Position numbers and translations under genes: made by a program | IMG/VR virus record: IMGVR_UViG_3300047319_000501 | Location: 1-26,074 of that record | Direction: 5' to 3' (one strand) | Length of the DNA: 26,074 nucleotides | Source of the DNA: a virus | Shown here: piece by piece, positions 14,390-20,607 of the stretch | Layout of the letters: each line of letters starts with the position of its first letter | Position numbering within the stretch: position 1 is the stretch's first letter | Notes under the pieces: model-generated | The model's input: only the letters and a program-made list of their open reading frames with translations | Databases searched by the model: none | Told to the model about the DNA's origin: nothing

Positions 14390-14934
14390 AGCGTCTTGCA
14401 CTCTGGCTCGCTGTCGCGTTCGTTGCCCTCGCCATCGTCGCGAACTGGCTCGCCTCGAAGTACCTCATCACCGTGCCACTTACGGACTACGTTGTCCCAG
14501 CCGGCGTGCTCTGTATCGGGGTTGCTCTCGTCATCCGTGACTGGCTGCAACAACTGGTCGGGTTCCGCAAATCCGTGCTGCTCATCCCTATCGCGGGAGG
14601 ACTGTCCTATGTCACAGCCGTCGGGTTCGGCTGGACGTCGCTGCAGAAGATCGCTGTTGCTTCGGTTGTCGCGTTCCTCGTCTCCGAGACGGTCGAGGCT
14701 GTGCTATTCCAGCCGCTCAGAAACCGTTCGCTCAGCCTGGGTGTGGCGCTATCGGCCACGGTAGGGAACCTGATCGACACTTGGATCTTCCTCACCCTCG
14801 CGTTCGGCACGTCGGTTGTGCTGATACCGCCGTACATGTGGGGCACGGTCATCGGCAAGTCGGAGATGATCGCGATCGGCGTCCTACTCACAGTGACACG
14901 TCGTGTGGTGCTGCCCGTTAGGACGGCAGTATGA
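14386..14934 (+). CDS. yhhQ: VUT/YhhQ-family queuosine-precursor transporter
   Basis: A 182-residue integral membrane protein. The TTG at 14386 overlaps the DpdA-like stop (TTGA) and has GGGAGG upstream; no other start gives the full first helix without entering the previous gene. About six hydrophobic helices are visible. Family signals: 'VANWLASKYLITVP' near residues 18-31 (the conserved first-helix Asn), 'VPAGVLCIGVALVIRDWLQQLVG' and 'SATVGNLIDTWIFLTLAF', the Asp/Phe-rich fifth helix of VUT proteins. These importers bring in preQ0/preQ1. With the adjacent transglycosylase this suggests a two-gene salvage route for DNA modification, since no preQ0 synthesis genes lie in the window. Confidence 0.82.
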   Translation: MKRLALWLAVAFVALAIVANWLASKYLITVPLTDYVVPAGVLCIGVALVIRDWLQQLVGFRKSVLLIPIAGGLSYVTAVGFGWTSLQKIAVASVVAFLVSETVEAVLFQPLRNRSLSLGVALSATVGNLIDTWIFLTLAFGTSVVLIPPYMWGTVIGKSEMIAIGVLLTVTRRVVLPVRTAV

Positions 14935-15983
14935 GCCCGATCCTGCAACTCCAACGCCGCATGATGGAACTCGGCCGTGTCCGCCTCGGCGAGAAGGGCC
15001 CGAAGGGCGAGCCGCGCAAACGCGACACGTTCAGGTTCACTACCGCCAGCGAGGCGCTCGCCCTAGCCGTTGCCGACAAGTACGGAGGAGAAGCCGAGCC
15101 GTGGCCGGACGCGCCCGACGGCGAGGGCTACTGGCAGGTCGCCACCGACGCCAACGAGCTCGCGATCATCCTGCCGCCCGTCTACTCCGATGCGGACGGT
15201 ACGTCGACGACGACCTGGAGCCAGTGGTTTGAGCTGTGGTCGGGCGGCGGATGCCAGCGTCGCTGCGACGGCGAAACCGAAATGCTCTCCGGGCAGCTGT
15301 GCGTCTGCAAGCAACTCGTCGACATCGAAGGCGAGGACGCCCGCGAATGCCAGGTCACCACGCGCGTCTCGTTCATGCTCCCAGACATCCCCGGATTGGG
15401 CGTGTGGCGCCTCGACTCGCACGGCTGGAACGCCGCCACCGAACTCCCCGGCACGCTCGAGCTCCTCGTCCGCGCCGCGAGCGAGCACGCCTTCATCGAG
15501 GCCGTCCTGCGGATCGAGCAGCGCGTGAAGAAGCAGCCGGGCCAGCCGACCAAGCGGTTCGTCGTGCCGGTCATCGACCTGCCGTCCGTGACGTTGAAGC
15601 AGCTTGCCAGTGGCGATGTGCCGCTGGTGCTGAACGCGCCGAGGCAGTCGCCGCCGAAGCCGCCGCTTCCCTCCTCGGCGTCTCTCCCTACGGTGGCTGA
15701 CCTCGGCGTGCACCGCGACGCGGACGTGATCCCGTTCGGCGATCCGCCGGAGATTGCCATCAAGCGCGGATGGGCAGGCGACGATGGCATCGAGGCGACT
15801 AACGAAACGCTCACGCCCGAATCGCTTCGCTCGTCGCTGCTCGAGGAAGAACTGCTAGCTGCCTGCGGTCGGCTAGGCGTCGACCTCGACGACGTACGCA
15901 AAGCCATAGACGACAACCGCGGCGACGACCAATGGCTGAAACGCCAGGTTGAGCGGGCGCGGGAGAACCTGGCGCTCAGGTAG
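14931..15983 (+). CDS. Recombination-directionality-factor-like protein (phiC31 gp3-type)
   Basis: A 350-residue protein from ATG 14931 (ATGA overlap). The N-terminal part ('LQRRMMELGRVRLGEKG...PRKRDTFRFTTASEALALAVADKYGGEAEPW', residues 7-58) and the Cys cluster 'GGCQRRCDGE......LCVC' (C108, C112, C124, C126) match proteins annotated as recombination directionality factor-like in actinophages. A Pro-rich linker follows at about 238-255, then an acidic helical C-terminus. In phiC31 this family turns a serine integrase from integration to excision. No integrase is in the window, and relatives occur in lytic phages, so the role may differ. The zinc site suggests nucleic-acid binding. Confidence 0.7.
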   Translation: MSPILQLQRRMMELGRVRLGEKGPKGEPRKRDTFRFTTASEALALAVADKYGGEAEPWPDAPDGEGYWQVATDANELAIILPPVYSDADGTSTTTWSQWFELWSGGGCQRRCDGETEMLSGQLCVCKQLVDIEGEDARECQVTTRVSFMLPDIPGLGVWRLDSHGWNAATELPGTLELLVRAASEHAFIEAVLRIEQRVKKQPGQPTKRFVVPVIDLPSVTLKQLASGDVPLVLNAPRQSPPKPPLPSSASLPTVADLGVHRDADVIPFGDPPEIAIKRGWAGDDGIEATNETLTPESLRSSLLEEELLAACGRLGVDLDDVRKAIDDNRGDDQWLKRQVERARENLALR

Positions 15984-15997
15984 GCCGAGGAACTCGT

Positions 15998-16561
15998 GTG
16001 AACGAGTCTGTCGATCCCGGCCCGATCGGCACGCGGCGAGCGGGGCTGCTGCAAGGGCGCCTCGAGGATGCGAAAGACCGCCGCATCGCCGAACTGGAGT
16101 CTGCTTGCGCCTTTGAGCATCAGGGTCGCGTTAATCTAGGAGAGCGCGTCGCCGAGTTGGAGAAGGACGTAACGCGTCTGGAAGCACAACTAGACGCCTC
16201 TGTTTTGGAGGACGCCTTGGACTCGGAGGCACGACTGGCCGGCCGTGTCCACAAACTGGAGGCTGAGCGGCAGGAGTGGGCGGATAAACGCCAGGCTCTT
16301 GAAGTTCGCATCGGTACAAAGGACAGACGCATCGCCGAGTTGGAGACGTGTATTGCCCGAGACCGTGCCTGGTTCAAAATGCGCATGGCCGAGGAGGGGG
16401 CTGAACAGGACAGGCTGCGGGCAATCCTCGATGAGGTCGAGCAGTTCCTGTTCGAGGTAGACAAGCCCGGCACCTACGACGACGACACCGAGCGCAGCGA
16501 CGACATCGCCGAACTGCGCAGCCGTGTCCGTGCTGCCCTGGCTGGCGAGGAGAAGCCGTGA
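15998..16561 (+). CDS. Long coiled-coil protein
   Basis: A 187-residue protein from GTG 15998. Nearly the whole chain is heptad-like helix. The segment 'KDRRIAELE' occurs twice (near residues 26-34 and 108-116) within similar surroundings, so the coil probably arose by internal duplication. It ends in an acidic region and a short helix ('DIAELRSRVRAAL'). No enzymatic motif. It may be a scaffold or a host-factor binder, but I recognise no family. Confidence 0.65.
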   Translation: MNESVDPGPIGTRRAGLLQGRLEDAKDRRIAELESACAFEHQGRVNLGERVAELEKDVTRLEAQLDASVLEDALDSEARLAGRVHKLEAERQEWADKRQALEVRIGTKDRRIAELETCIARDRAWFKMRMAEEGAEQDRLRAILDEVEQFLFEVDKPGTYDDDTERSDDIAELRSRVRAALAGEEKP

Positions 16562-16659
16562 AGCCACTCACATTCCTCGGCGCGCCCGTCAAGGGTTGCA
16601 CCTGCCCAATCTGCACATTGGCGCGAGCAAACGGCGGCAAGTATCCGGTGAAGCCGTGA
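16558..16659 (+). CDS. 33-residue cysteine micro-protein
   Basis: GTG 16558 (GTGA overlap) to TGA 16657-16659. The core is 'KGCTCPICTLARANGGKY', three cysteines in a C-x-C-x2-C pattern, which could hold a zinc ion in a dimer or with a partner. Its stop overlaps the next GTG start. The tight overlaps at both ends support a real gene. Confidence 0.5.
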   Translation: MKPLTFLGAPVKGCTCPICTLARANGGKYPVKP

Positions 16660-17021
16660 CCGCCGGGGCTGCACGCGCCGACCGCATTCGGGAGCAGCTA
16701 GGCGCGTCCGAGACCGGACGCGATTACACCTTGGATGACGTACTGCTTCCTCCGGGCTCGGTGGTGCTGACCGCCGACGAGCACGCCGCCCTGATCCGTG
16801 CGGGCGATGTGCTCGCCACTCGGCTAGACGAAATACCCTGCACCGAGAGTAGCCTTCAGGTAAGTCGGCTGGCGGTGCGGGAGTGGCTAGCCGTCGCCCA
16901 CCCGAACGGGACAGGGCACGGAGTCCACGAGTTGGTCGAGAAAGGACGTCCTCTCGCCGGCGACGACGTAACCGACAGGGCCCACGAGTTCCTAGACGAG
17001 TGGGACGAGGCGGCGGAGTGA
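16656..17021 (+). CDS. Acidic helical protein of unknown function
   Basis: A 121-residue protein. GTG 16656 is chosen because it overlaps the preceding stop. An N-terminal helix ('AARADRIREQLG') is followed by 'YTLDDVLLPPGSVVLTADEHAALIRAGDVLATRLDEIP', the 'vvLtadE...L..a' helix pattern common in small phage proteins, then a mixed C-terminal half ending 'AHEFLDEWDEAAE'. No catalytic motif recognised. Confidence 0.55.
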   Translation: MTAGAARADRIREQLGASETGRDYTLDDVLLPPGSVVLTADEHAALIRAGDVLATRLDEIPCTESSLQVSRLAVREWLAVAHPNGTGHGVHELVEKGRPLAGDDVTDRAHEFLDEWDEAAE

Positions 17022-17051
17022 CGTCGCGTGAGGGGGAATGGGCCACGCCTG

Positions 17052-17119
17052 CCCCGTCCCTCTCACGGGGCGCCAGTTTTAAAGCGATGACACTCCGCTC
17101 TCCTCAGGGCTGGCGCCCC
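17052..17119 (+). promoter_or_regulatory. Two mutually exclusive RNA hairpins upstream of a secreted enzyme gene
   Basis: A perfect 10-base-pair inverted repeat (GGGGCGCCAG 17067-17076 / CTGGCGCCCC 17110-17119) surrounds a loop with TTTTAAA. A second hairpin (CCCCGT 17052-17057 / ACGGGG 17065-17070) uses the same G run, so only one can form at a time. The element lies in the 151-base stretch between the preceding gene and the likely start of the transglycosylase-like gene; I see no convincing gene there. An attenuator-like role is possible but unproven. Confidence 0.45.
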
Positions 17120-17172
17120 ACCTCAACCCGCCGTGACCACGCCGTCGGATCCCTACTCGAAATGGAGGCGTC

Positions 17173-17631
17173 CTGCGCTACCTCATCGTCCTACTCGCCG
17201 CATGCGTGCTCGCCGGTGCCGCCAGCGCCGACTACCGCGCGCCCCATCCGCCCGCGTTCTACCGCAACACGCTCGACGCCCAGGCCCGCTACGTGGCGGC
17301 GCACGGCGGCATCCGGTCCCACCGTTACGGCGACGCGAGCCCGGAGATGAAACAGCTCGTCCGCGCGTTGATCCGCGAGACGTTTAAGCCCGCCGGCTGG
17401 GCCGCCGTGCAGCACGCGCTCTGCTACTCGAGACGCGAGTCAGGCTGGAACCCGGCGGCGGACTCACCATCCGACGACCACGGCGCGTTCCAGGTTCACC
17501 GCGCCTCATATCACCCGTTCGACTGGGCCCGTGTCGCGAGCGACCCCGCCTACTCGGTATGGGTGGGCTGGGTAGTGTCGAGCCACGGCACAGACTGGTC
17601 GCCATGGAACGGCGGAACGAGGCCCTGCTGA
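17173..17631 (+). CDS. Secreted lytic-transglycosylase-like protein
   Basis: The lysozyme-like core is 'ALCYSRRESGWNPAADSPSDDHGAFQVHRASYHPFDW', with the catalytic-type Glu in 'RESGWNP' (E89 if counted from 17173) and a 'GAFQVH' turn matching the usual G-l-f-Q element. Reading upstream in frame gives a good signal peptide ('RYLIVLLAACVLAGAASA' then DY), but no ATG, GTG or TTG exists between the in-frame stop at 17134-17136 and GTG 17206. A CTG at 17173 lies 4 bases after GGAGG, so I place the start there with doubt; GTG 17206 would cut the signal peptide in half. A 'LAAC' motif could mean a lipoprotein. It is far from the lysis genes, among early genes. Confidence 0.62.
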   Translation: MRYLIVLLAACVLAGAASADYRAPHPPAFYRNTLDAQARYVAAHGGIRSHRYGDASPEMKQLVRALIRETFKPAGWAAVQHALCYSRRESGWNPAADSPSDDHGAFQVHRASYHPFDWARVASDPAYSVWVGWVVSSHGTDWSPWNGGTRPC

Positions 17632-17825
17632 TGGGCCGCCCTCACCCGAACGGCTGGACATGCGCCCGCGGCCACTGGGTCCCCCCCGGCGTCACTCACT
17701 GCACGAACTGCCGGTGGCGCACCGAGCGCGACGTGTGTGATTGCGGCGGGTTGAAGTGGAAAACCTCTGTGCGGTGCCGGGATTGCGACACGGACCGGAA
17801 GCGGGGTATAGCGTGTGGCTTCTAG
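17631..17825 (+). CDS. Small zinc-ribbon protein
   Basis: A 64-residue protein from ATG 17631, which shares a base with the preceding stop; an in-frame ATG at 17604 would add 9 residues. It has many metal ligands: 'CARGHWVPPGVTHCTNCRWR' near residues 10-29 and 'CDCGGLKWKTSVRCRDC' near 36-52, suggesting two zinc knuckles or a rubredoxin-like ribbon. The chain is basic and probably binds nucleic acid. No specific family recognised. Confidence 0.6.
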   Translation: MGRPHPNGWTCARGHWVPPGVTHCTNCRWRTERDVCDCGGLKWKTSVRCRDCDTDRKRGIACGF

Positions 17826-17881
17826 CGACGCTCGGGCTGCTGGTCGCCCTATTCCTCCTGATGTGGCACACCAGCCGGTGA
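17813..17881 (+). CDS. Single-helix membrane micropeptide (22 residues)
   Basis: GTG 17813 to TGA 17879-17881. The product is nearly all hydrophobic ('WLLATLGLLVALFLLMW') with a polar end (HTSR). It overlaps the upstream gene by 13 bases, and its stop overlaps the GTG of the endonuclease gene at 17878. That exact GTGA junction supports it being the true gene between the two. Function unknown. Confidence 0.52.
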   Translation: MWLLATLGLLVALFLLMWHTSR

Positions 17882-18168
17882 AGCAGACGCGGAAAAACCA
17901 GCACGCTGCCATGCGCCGCCGCTGGCGCACCGACGGCACGTACGAGCGACTGCTACTCGCCCAGCACGGACGCTGCGGCATCTGCGATATCGAATACGAC
18001 AGGCCCATAGTCCAGCGGTTCGACATCGACCACCACCACCGCAAGGGAGTCGACCACCAGCCACGCGGGCTTCTCTGCCGCGGCTGCAACCTTCGGCTAG
18101 GACGGGAGAGCGACTCTATATGGCTTAGAAACGCCGCTAACTACCTTGAGCGGGAGATCCCGTTCTAA
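17878..18168 (+). CDS. Endonuclease VII-like (HNH) nuclease
   Basis: A 96-residue protein. GTG 17878 overlaps the micropeptide stop; an upstream in-frame GTG at 17815 would add 21 residues of poor composition overlapping that gene. The fold markers are 'YERLLLAQHGRCGICD' (C33-x2-C36), 'FDIDHHHRKG' (D51, H52-H54) and 'RGLLCRGCNLRLG' (C67-x2-C70, N71): the recombination endonuclease VII pattern with a structural zinc and a beta-beta-alpha metal active site. T4 endonuclease VII resolves branched DNA; a similar role in replication or packaging is likely here. Confidence 0.85.
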   Translation: MKQTRKNQHAAMRRRWRTDGTYERLLLAQHGRCGICDIEYDRPIVQRFDIDHHHRKGVDHQPRGLLCRGCNLRLGRESDSIWLRNAANYLEREIPF

Positions 18169-18242
18169 TGCCGCCCGTCTACTACATCGGCGTCGTCTAC
18201 CTCGCTCTGTTCGCCCTCGCCCTACTCGTCAAGGAGACCTAA
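18168..18242 (+). CDS. Single-helix membrane micropeptide (24 residues)
   Basis: ATG 18168 to TAA 18240-18242, joined to its neighbours at both ends by overlapping stop and start (TAATG). The product has a Tyr-containing hydrophobic helix ('VYYIGVVYLALFALALLV') and a polar end (KET). Its AAGGAG sequence near the end serves as the ribosome site for the next gene. The exact fit between two genes supports it; function unknown. Confidence 0.55.
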   Translation: MPPVYYIGVVYLALFALALLVKET

Positions 18243-18520
18243 TGGCCGAAGCAACCCGGCACCACCGCGAACGACTACTCGACACCTGGCAACAAGCTAT
18301 CGCCGACATTCACCAGTCCGCCGCAGACCGCGACGCCGCCCACAAACGAGCCACCGACGCCGGGGCCGAACTCCACGCCGACCACGGGCTCAAGCTCGCC
18401 GCGACGTTCGACGCCGCCACCGCCGCCGCCCTACAGGTGCTACGGACGGGTGGAGACCCGAACGCCGTCGAGCTCGACTGGGCGATCGTCCCGCCGCCGG
18501 TGCTCAAGGCTGTCGGGTGA
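18242..18520 (+). CDS. Helical protein of unknown function
   Basis: A 92-residue protein from ATG 18242 with AAGGAG upstream. It is Ala/His-rich and helical ('RERLLDTWQQAIADIHQSAADRDAAHKRATDAGAELHADHGLKLAATFDAATAAALQVL') with a short C-terminal segment 'ELDWAIVPPPVL'. It lies directly before the DNA methyltransferase gene (GTGA overlap). No motif ties it to modification. Confidence 0.55.
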   Translation: MAEATRHHRERLLDTWQQAIADIHQSAADRDAAHKRATDAGAELHADHGLKLAATFDAATAAALQVLRTGGDPNAVELDWAIVPPPVLKAVG

Positions 18521-19302
18521 AACCACGCCTCCTCGACCTGTTCTGCGGCGCCGGCGGCGCGGCGATGGGCTACCACCGCGCCGGGTTCGACGTGGTCGGC
18601 GTCGATCTAGTTCACCAGCCAAACTACCCGTTCGAGTTCCACCAGGCCGACGCGCTGGATGTGCTCGAGTCTATCCGCGACGGCGGCCATTGGCTCTACG
18701 AGATCGGCGACCCGGCAGCGATCCACGCCAGTCCACCATGCCAAGCCTACGGCGCAGCCACCAACAGGCTCGTAACCAGGAACGCCCCACGCTTGATCGA
18801 ATCGACGCGCGACGCGATCCATTCATACGGCGGCATTCCCTACGTGGTCGAGAACGTCGTCGGCGCACCACTTGTTAACCCAATCATCCTCTGCGGCTCA
18901 TCGTTCGGGCTCGCCGTAAAACGACACCGGCTGTTCGAGTGCGCCCCGTTCTATTTCCTAGCCCCGCCGTGCCAGCATCCGACCGAGCTTAAGTATCCGA
19001 CGCATGCACGTAAGGACAAGGCGCAACTATCGCCGTTCGTCCATATCTACGGCACCGGCGGTGGCGCCGGGAAAGACATTAACCTATGGCGCTGGGCTAT
19101 GGACGTGCCGTGGATGCAAACCAAGGCCGAGATCGCCGAGGCGATCCCGCCGGCATACACCGAACTGATCGGCCACCAACTGATGCGGCACCTTCAAAGC
19201 TCCGGCCCCCAAGGCCGCCTCCATCAATGGGACGTGACCTTAGAGCACCATCGGACTGATGGTAGGTCGCGAACGGCGGTACAGGGGCCGGGTATCTCGT
19301 GA
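18517..19302 (+). CDS. DNA (cytosine-5)-methyltransferase
   Basis: A 261-residue enzyme from GTG 18517. Conserved motifs in order: I 'LDLFCGAGG' (residues 6-14, SAM binding), IV 'ASPPCQAYG' (71-79, catalytic C75), VI 'VVENVVG' (E112), VIII 'KRHRLFE' (135-141) and X-like 'AEAIPPAYTELIGHQL' (207-222). The target-recognition part between VIII and X is short (about 65 residues), typical of phage enzymes. It methylates cytosine at C5. Methyl marks could themselves block host restriction, or act as the first step of a longer cytosine modification, since a glycosyltransferase of the type used in such pathways is encoded about 1.9 kb downstream. Confidence 0.9.
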   Translation: MKPRLLDLFCGAGGAAMGYHRAGFDVVGVDLVHQPNYPFEFHQADALDVLESIRDGGHWLYEIGDPAAIHASPPCQAYGAATNRLVTRNAPRLIESTRDAIHSYGGIPYVVENVVGAPLVNPIILCGSSFGLAVKRHRLFECAPFYFLAPPCQHPTELKYPTHARKDKAQLSPFVHIYGTGGGAGKDINLWRWAMDVPWMQTKAEIAEAIPPAYTELIGHQLMRHLQSSGPQGRLHQWDVTLEHHRTDGRSRTAVQGPGIS

Positions 19303-19511
19303 CGATCGAACGCATCGACCGGCTCGAGCTCTCCGTCGACGAACGGCTCGCCGAACTGCGCCAGGAAATGCTCGCCTTCCCCGAACCATGGACGCTCGAG
19401 GCCGTCGCCGTGTTCATGCGCGCCGCCTACGGCCGCGGCTACATCGACGCGCTCATCGACAAGGGTGAGTTGTGCCGCGAGCACGGGTACAAGCTGCCGG
19501 GGCAGGCGTAG
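19299..19511 (+). CDS. Small helical protein of unknown function
   Basis: A 70-residue protein from GTG 19299 (GTGA overlap with the methyltransferase). It has two helices ('IDRLELSVDERLAELRQEML' and 'TLEAVAVFMRAAYGRGYIDALIDKGEL') joined by a 'FPEPW' turn, and ends 'CREHGYKLPGQA'. The 'AAYGRGYIDAL' segment is typical of small phage helical proteins. It may be a partner of the methyltransferase or an unrelated early protein. Confidence 0.55.
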   Translation: MTIERIDRLELSVDERLAELRQEMLAFPEPWTLEAVAVFMRAAYGRGYIDALIDKGELCREHGYKLPGQA

Positions 19512-19793
19512 ATGCAGCCCTACCGCGGCCACGGCCGCTACGGGCCGCTCGCCAACCACGCCATCCTGCTCGAGCTCATCACGCCCGAAATCAAAAAGGT
19601 CGGCGTAGGCAAATTCGCCGAACGCTGCCACATCGGCCCACGGCAACTCACCCGCGTCCTCGCCGGCGAGGGACGCACCACCCACCACACCGCCGACCGG
19701 CTGCTGACATTGGGGCTCGGGCGGCCCGACTTGCTTGATCTGGTGTGCCCGCTACTCCACCCGATAGAAACACCCACCACAAAGGAGGAGTAA
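19512..19793 (+). CDS. Helix-turn-helix DNA-binding protein
   Basis: A 93-residue protein from the ATG directly after the previous stop. Residues about 20-68 match a Cro/XRE-like helix-turn-helix: 'LITPEIKKVGVGKFAERCHIGPRQLTRVLAGEGRTTHHTADRLLTLGLG'. 'FAERCHIGPRQLTRVL' forms the turn and recognition helix, and 'TADRLLTLGLG' the closing helix common in phage versions. It probably controls early transcription. The next gene overlaps its stop (TAATG). Confidence 0.66.
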   Translation: MQPYRGHGRYGPLANHAILLELITPEIKKVGVGKFAERCHIGPRQLTRVLAGEGRTTHHTADRLLTLGLGRPDLLDLVCPLLHPIETPTTKEE

Positions 19794-20344
19794 TGAGAGT
19801 AACTGAGATGCGCCCCGACGCCGAGGTCGTCGGGCGGGCCCTAGCGGCCCTCGAACTCGCCGGGGAAGAATCCCTAGCCAAGGAACTCCGCGCCGTTCAA
19901 CGCCGCCTCGCGATCTCGGAGCCCCAGGTCGTCGAAGTAGCGCCGCTATTCCCGAAGGCAGCCACGATCCCGGACGGCTGGGCCTGGGACGACGTCAACG
20001 ACTCCGGCGCGTTCGTCGGCGATCTCTGGGGGATCCGGCTCCGCCGAGGCGAGCCGATCCTGCTTCAGCGCGGGCACGTACTCTACGTCCGCCAAGGTGA
20101 CCTATTCGACGAGCGCGACCGCGGCTACTACAAGCGGATCAGCCGCCAGGCCGGCCAGACCGTCCTTGTCGTCTTTGGCGCCCGCGGGAAACGCGAGGGC
20201 TATATCAGTTTCGACGGCGGCCGCGAACAGCCGCTCGCGATTGTCTCGAGCCCAGGCGAGATCGCCGAATGGATCGTCGGCTGGCTCCGGCGCGCCCAGC
20301 GCGACCCGCTCGCCGACTGGCTTAACGCCGAGGAGGGACTGTGA
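19793..20344 (+). CDS. Protein of unknown function, mixed alpha/beta
   Basis: A 184-residue protein from ATG 19793 with AAAGGAGGAG upstream. It has an N-terminal helical part ('DAEVVGRALAALELAGEESLAKELRAVQRRLA'), then a beta-rich domain ('DLWGIRLRRGEPILLQRGHVLYVRQGD', 'TVLVVFGARGKREGYISFDGG') and a C-terminal helix ('PGEIAEWIVGWLRRAQRDPL'). I checked it for the His-x-Asp iron site of a TET/JBP dioxygenase because of its neighbours, and found none. No family recognised. Confidence 0.55.
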   Translation: MRVTEMRPDAEVVGRALAALELAGEESLAKELRAVQRRLAISEPQVVEVAPLFPKAATIPDGWAWDDVNDSGAFVGDLWGIRLRRGEPILLQRGHVLYVRQGDLFDERDRGYYKRISRQAGQTVLVVFGARGKREGYISFDGGREQPLAIVSSPGEIAEWIVGWLRRAQRDPLADWLNAEEGL

Positions 20345-20607
20345 TCGACCTAAAGGAAGGCGGCTCCGGCTACGTCTACGCGGTCCACGCGCCAGCCGTA
20401 AGGATGGTCAAGATCGGCTGGTCGATGAAACCCCGACGACGACTCCTTCAGGATATACGCCCGCTATGTCCAGTCCCGCTCGTACTCATCGGAATTACTC
20501 CCGGATCGAAGGGAGCAGAGTCGTATTGGCACCAGCTCTGCTCCGACCTAAGAGTACGGAACGAATGGTTCCAAGATACGGCAATCGACCGGCTTAACTT
20601 CATCTAG
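20341..20607 (+). CDS. GIY-YIG-type (T5orf172/MUG113-like) protein
   Basis: An 88-residue protein from GTG 20341 (GTGA overlap). It shows the compact GIY-YIG relative pattern: 'GYVYAV' (residues 10-15) for the first motif, 'VKIGWS' (23-28) for the second, 'RRR' at 32-34, then 'AESYWHQL' (59-66, with E60 and H64) and 'RNEWF' (73-77), the hallmark end of the T5orf172 and MUG113 families. Members may nick DNA or simply bind it. It lies directly before the ParB-like gene within the modification cluster. Confidence 0.72.
   Translation: MIDLKEGGSGYVYAVHAPAVRMVKIGWSMKPRRRLLQDIRPLCPVPLVLIGITPGSKGAESYWHQLCSDLRVRNEWFQDTAIDRLNFI

Noticed and set aside
17018-17350. Plus-strand frame starting at GTG 17018 with a GTGA overlap
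   Set aside because: It has no recognisable fold, is Ser/Thr/Arg/Pro-rich, and overlaps most of the first half of the transglycosylase-like gene, whose lysozyme-type motif is convincing.
17133-17387. GTG-started plus-strand frame before the transglycosylase-like gene
   Set aside because: Arg/Pro-rich shadow in another frame; I considered a frameshift into the signal peptide but saw no slip site.
19793-20344. Possible missing TET/JBP dioxygenase
   Set aside because: No His-x-Asp plus distal His and Arg pattern is visible in this protein or in other unassigned proteins of the window.
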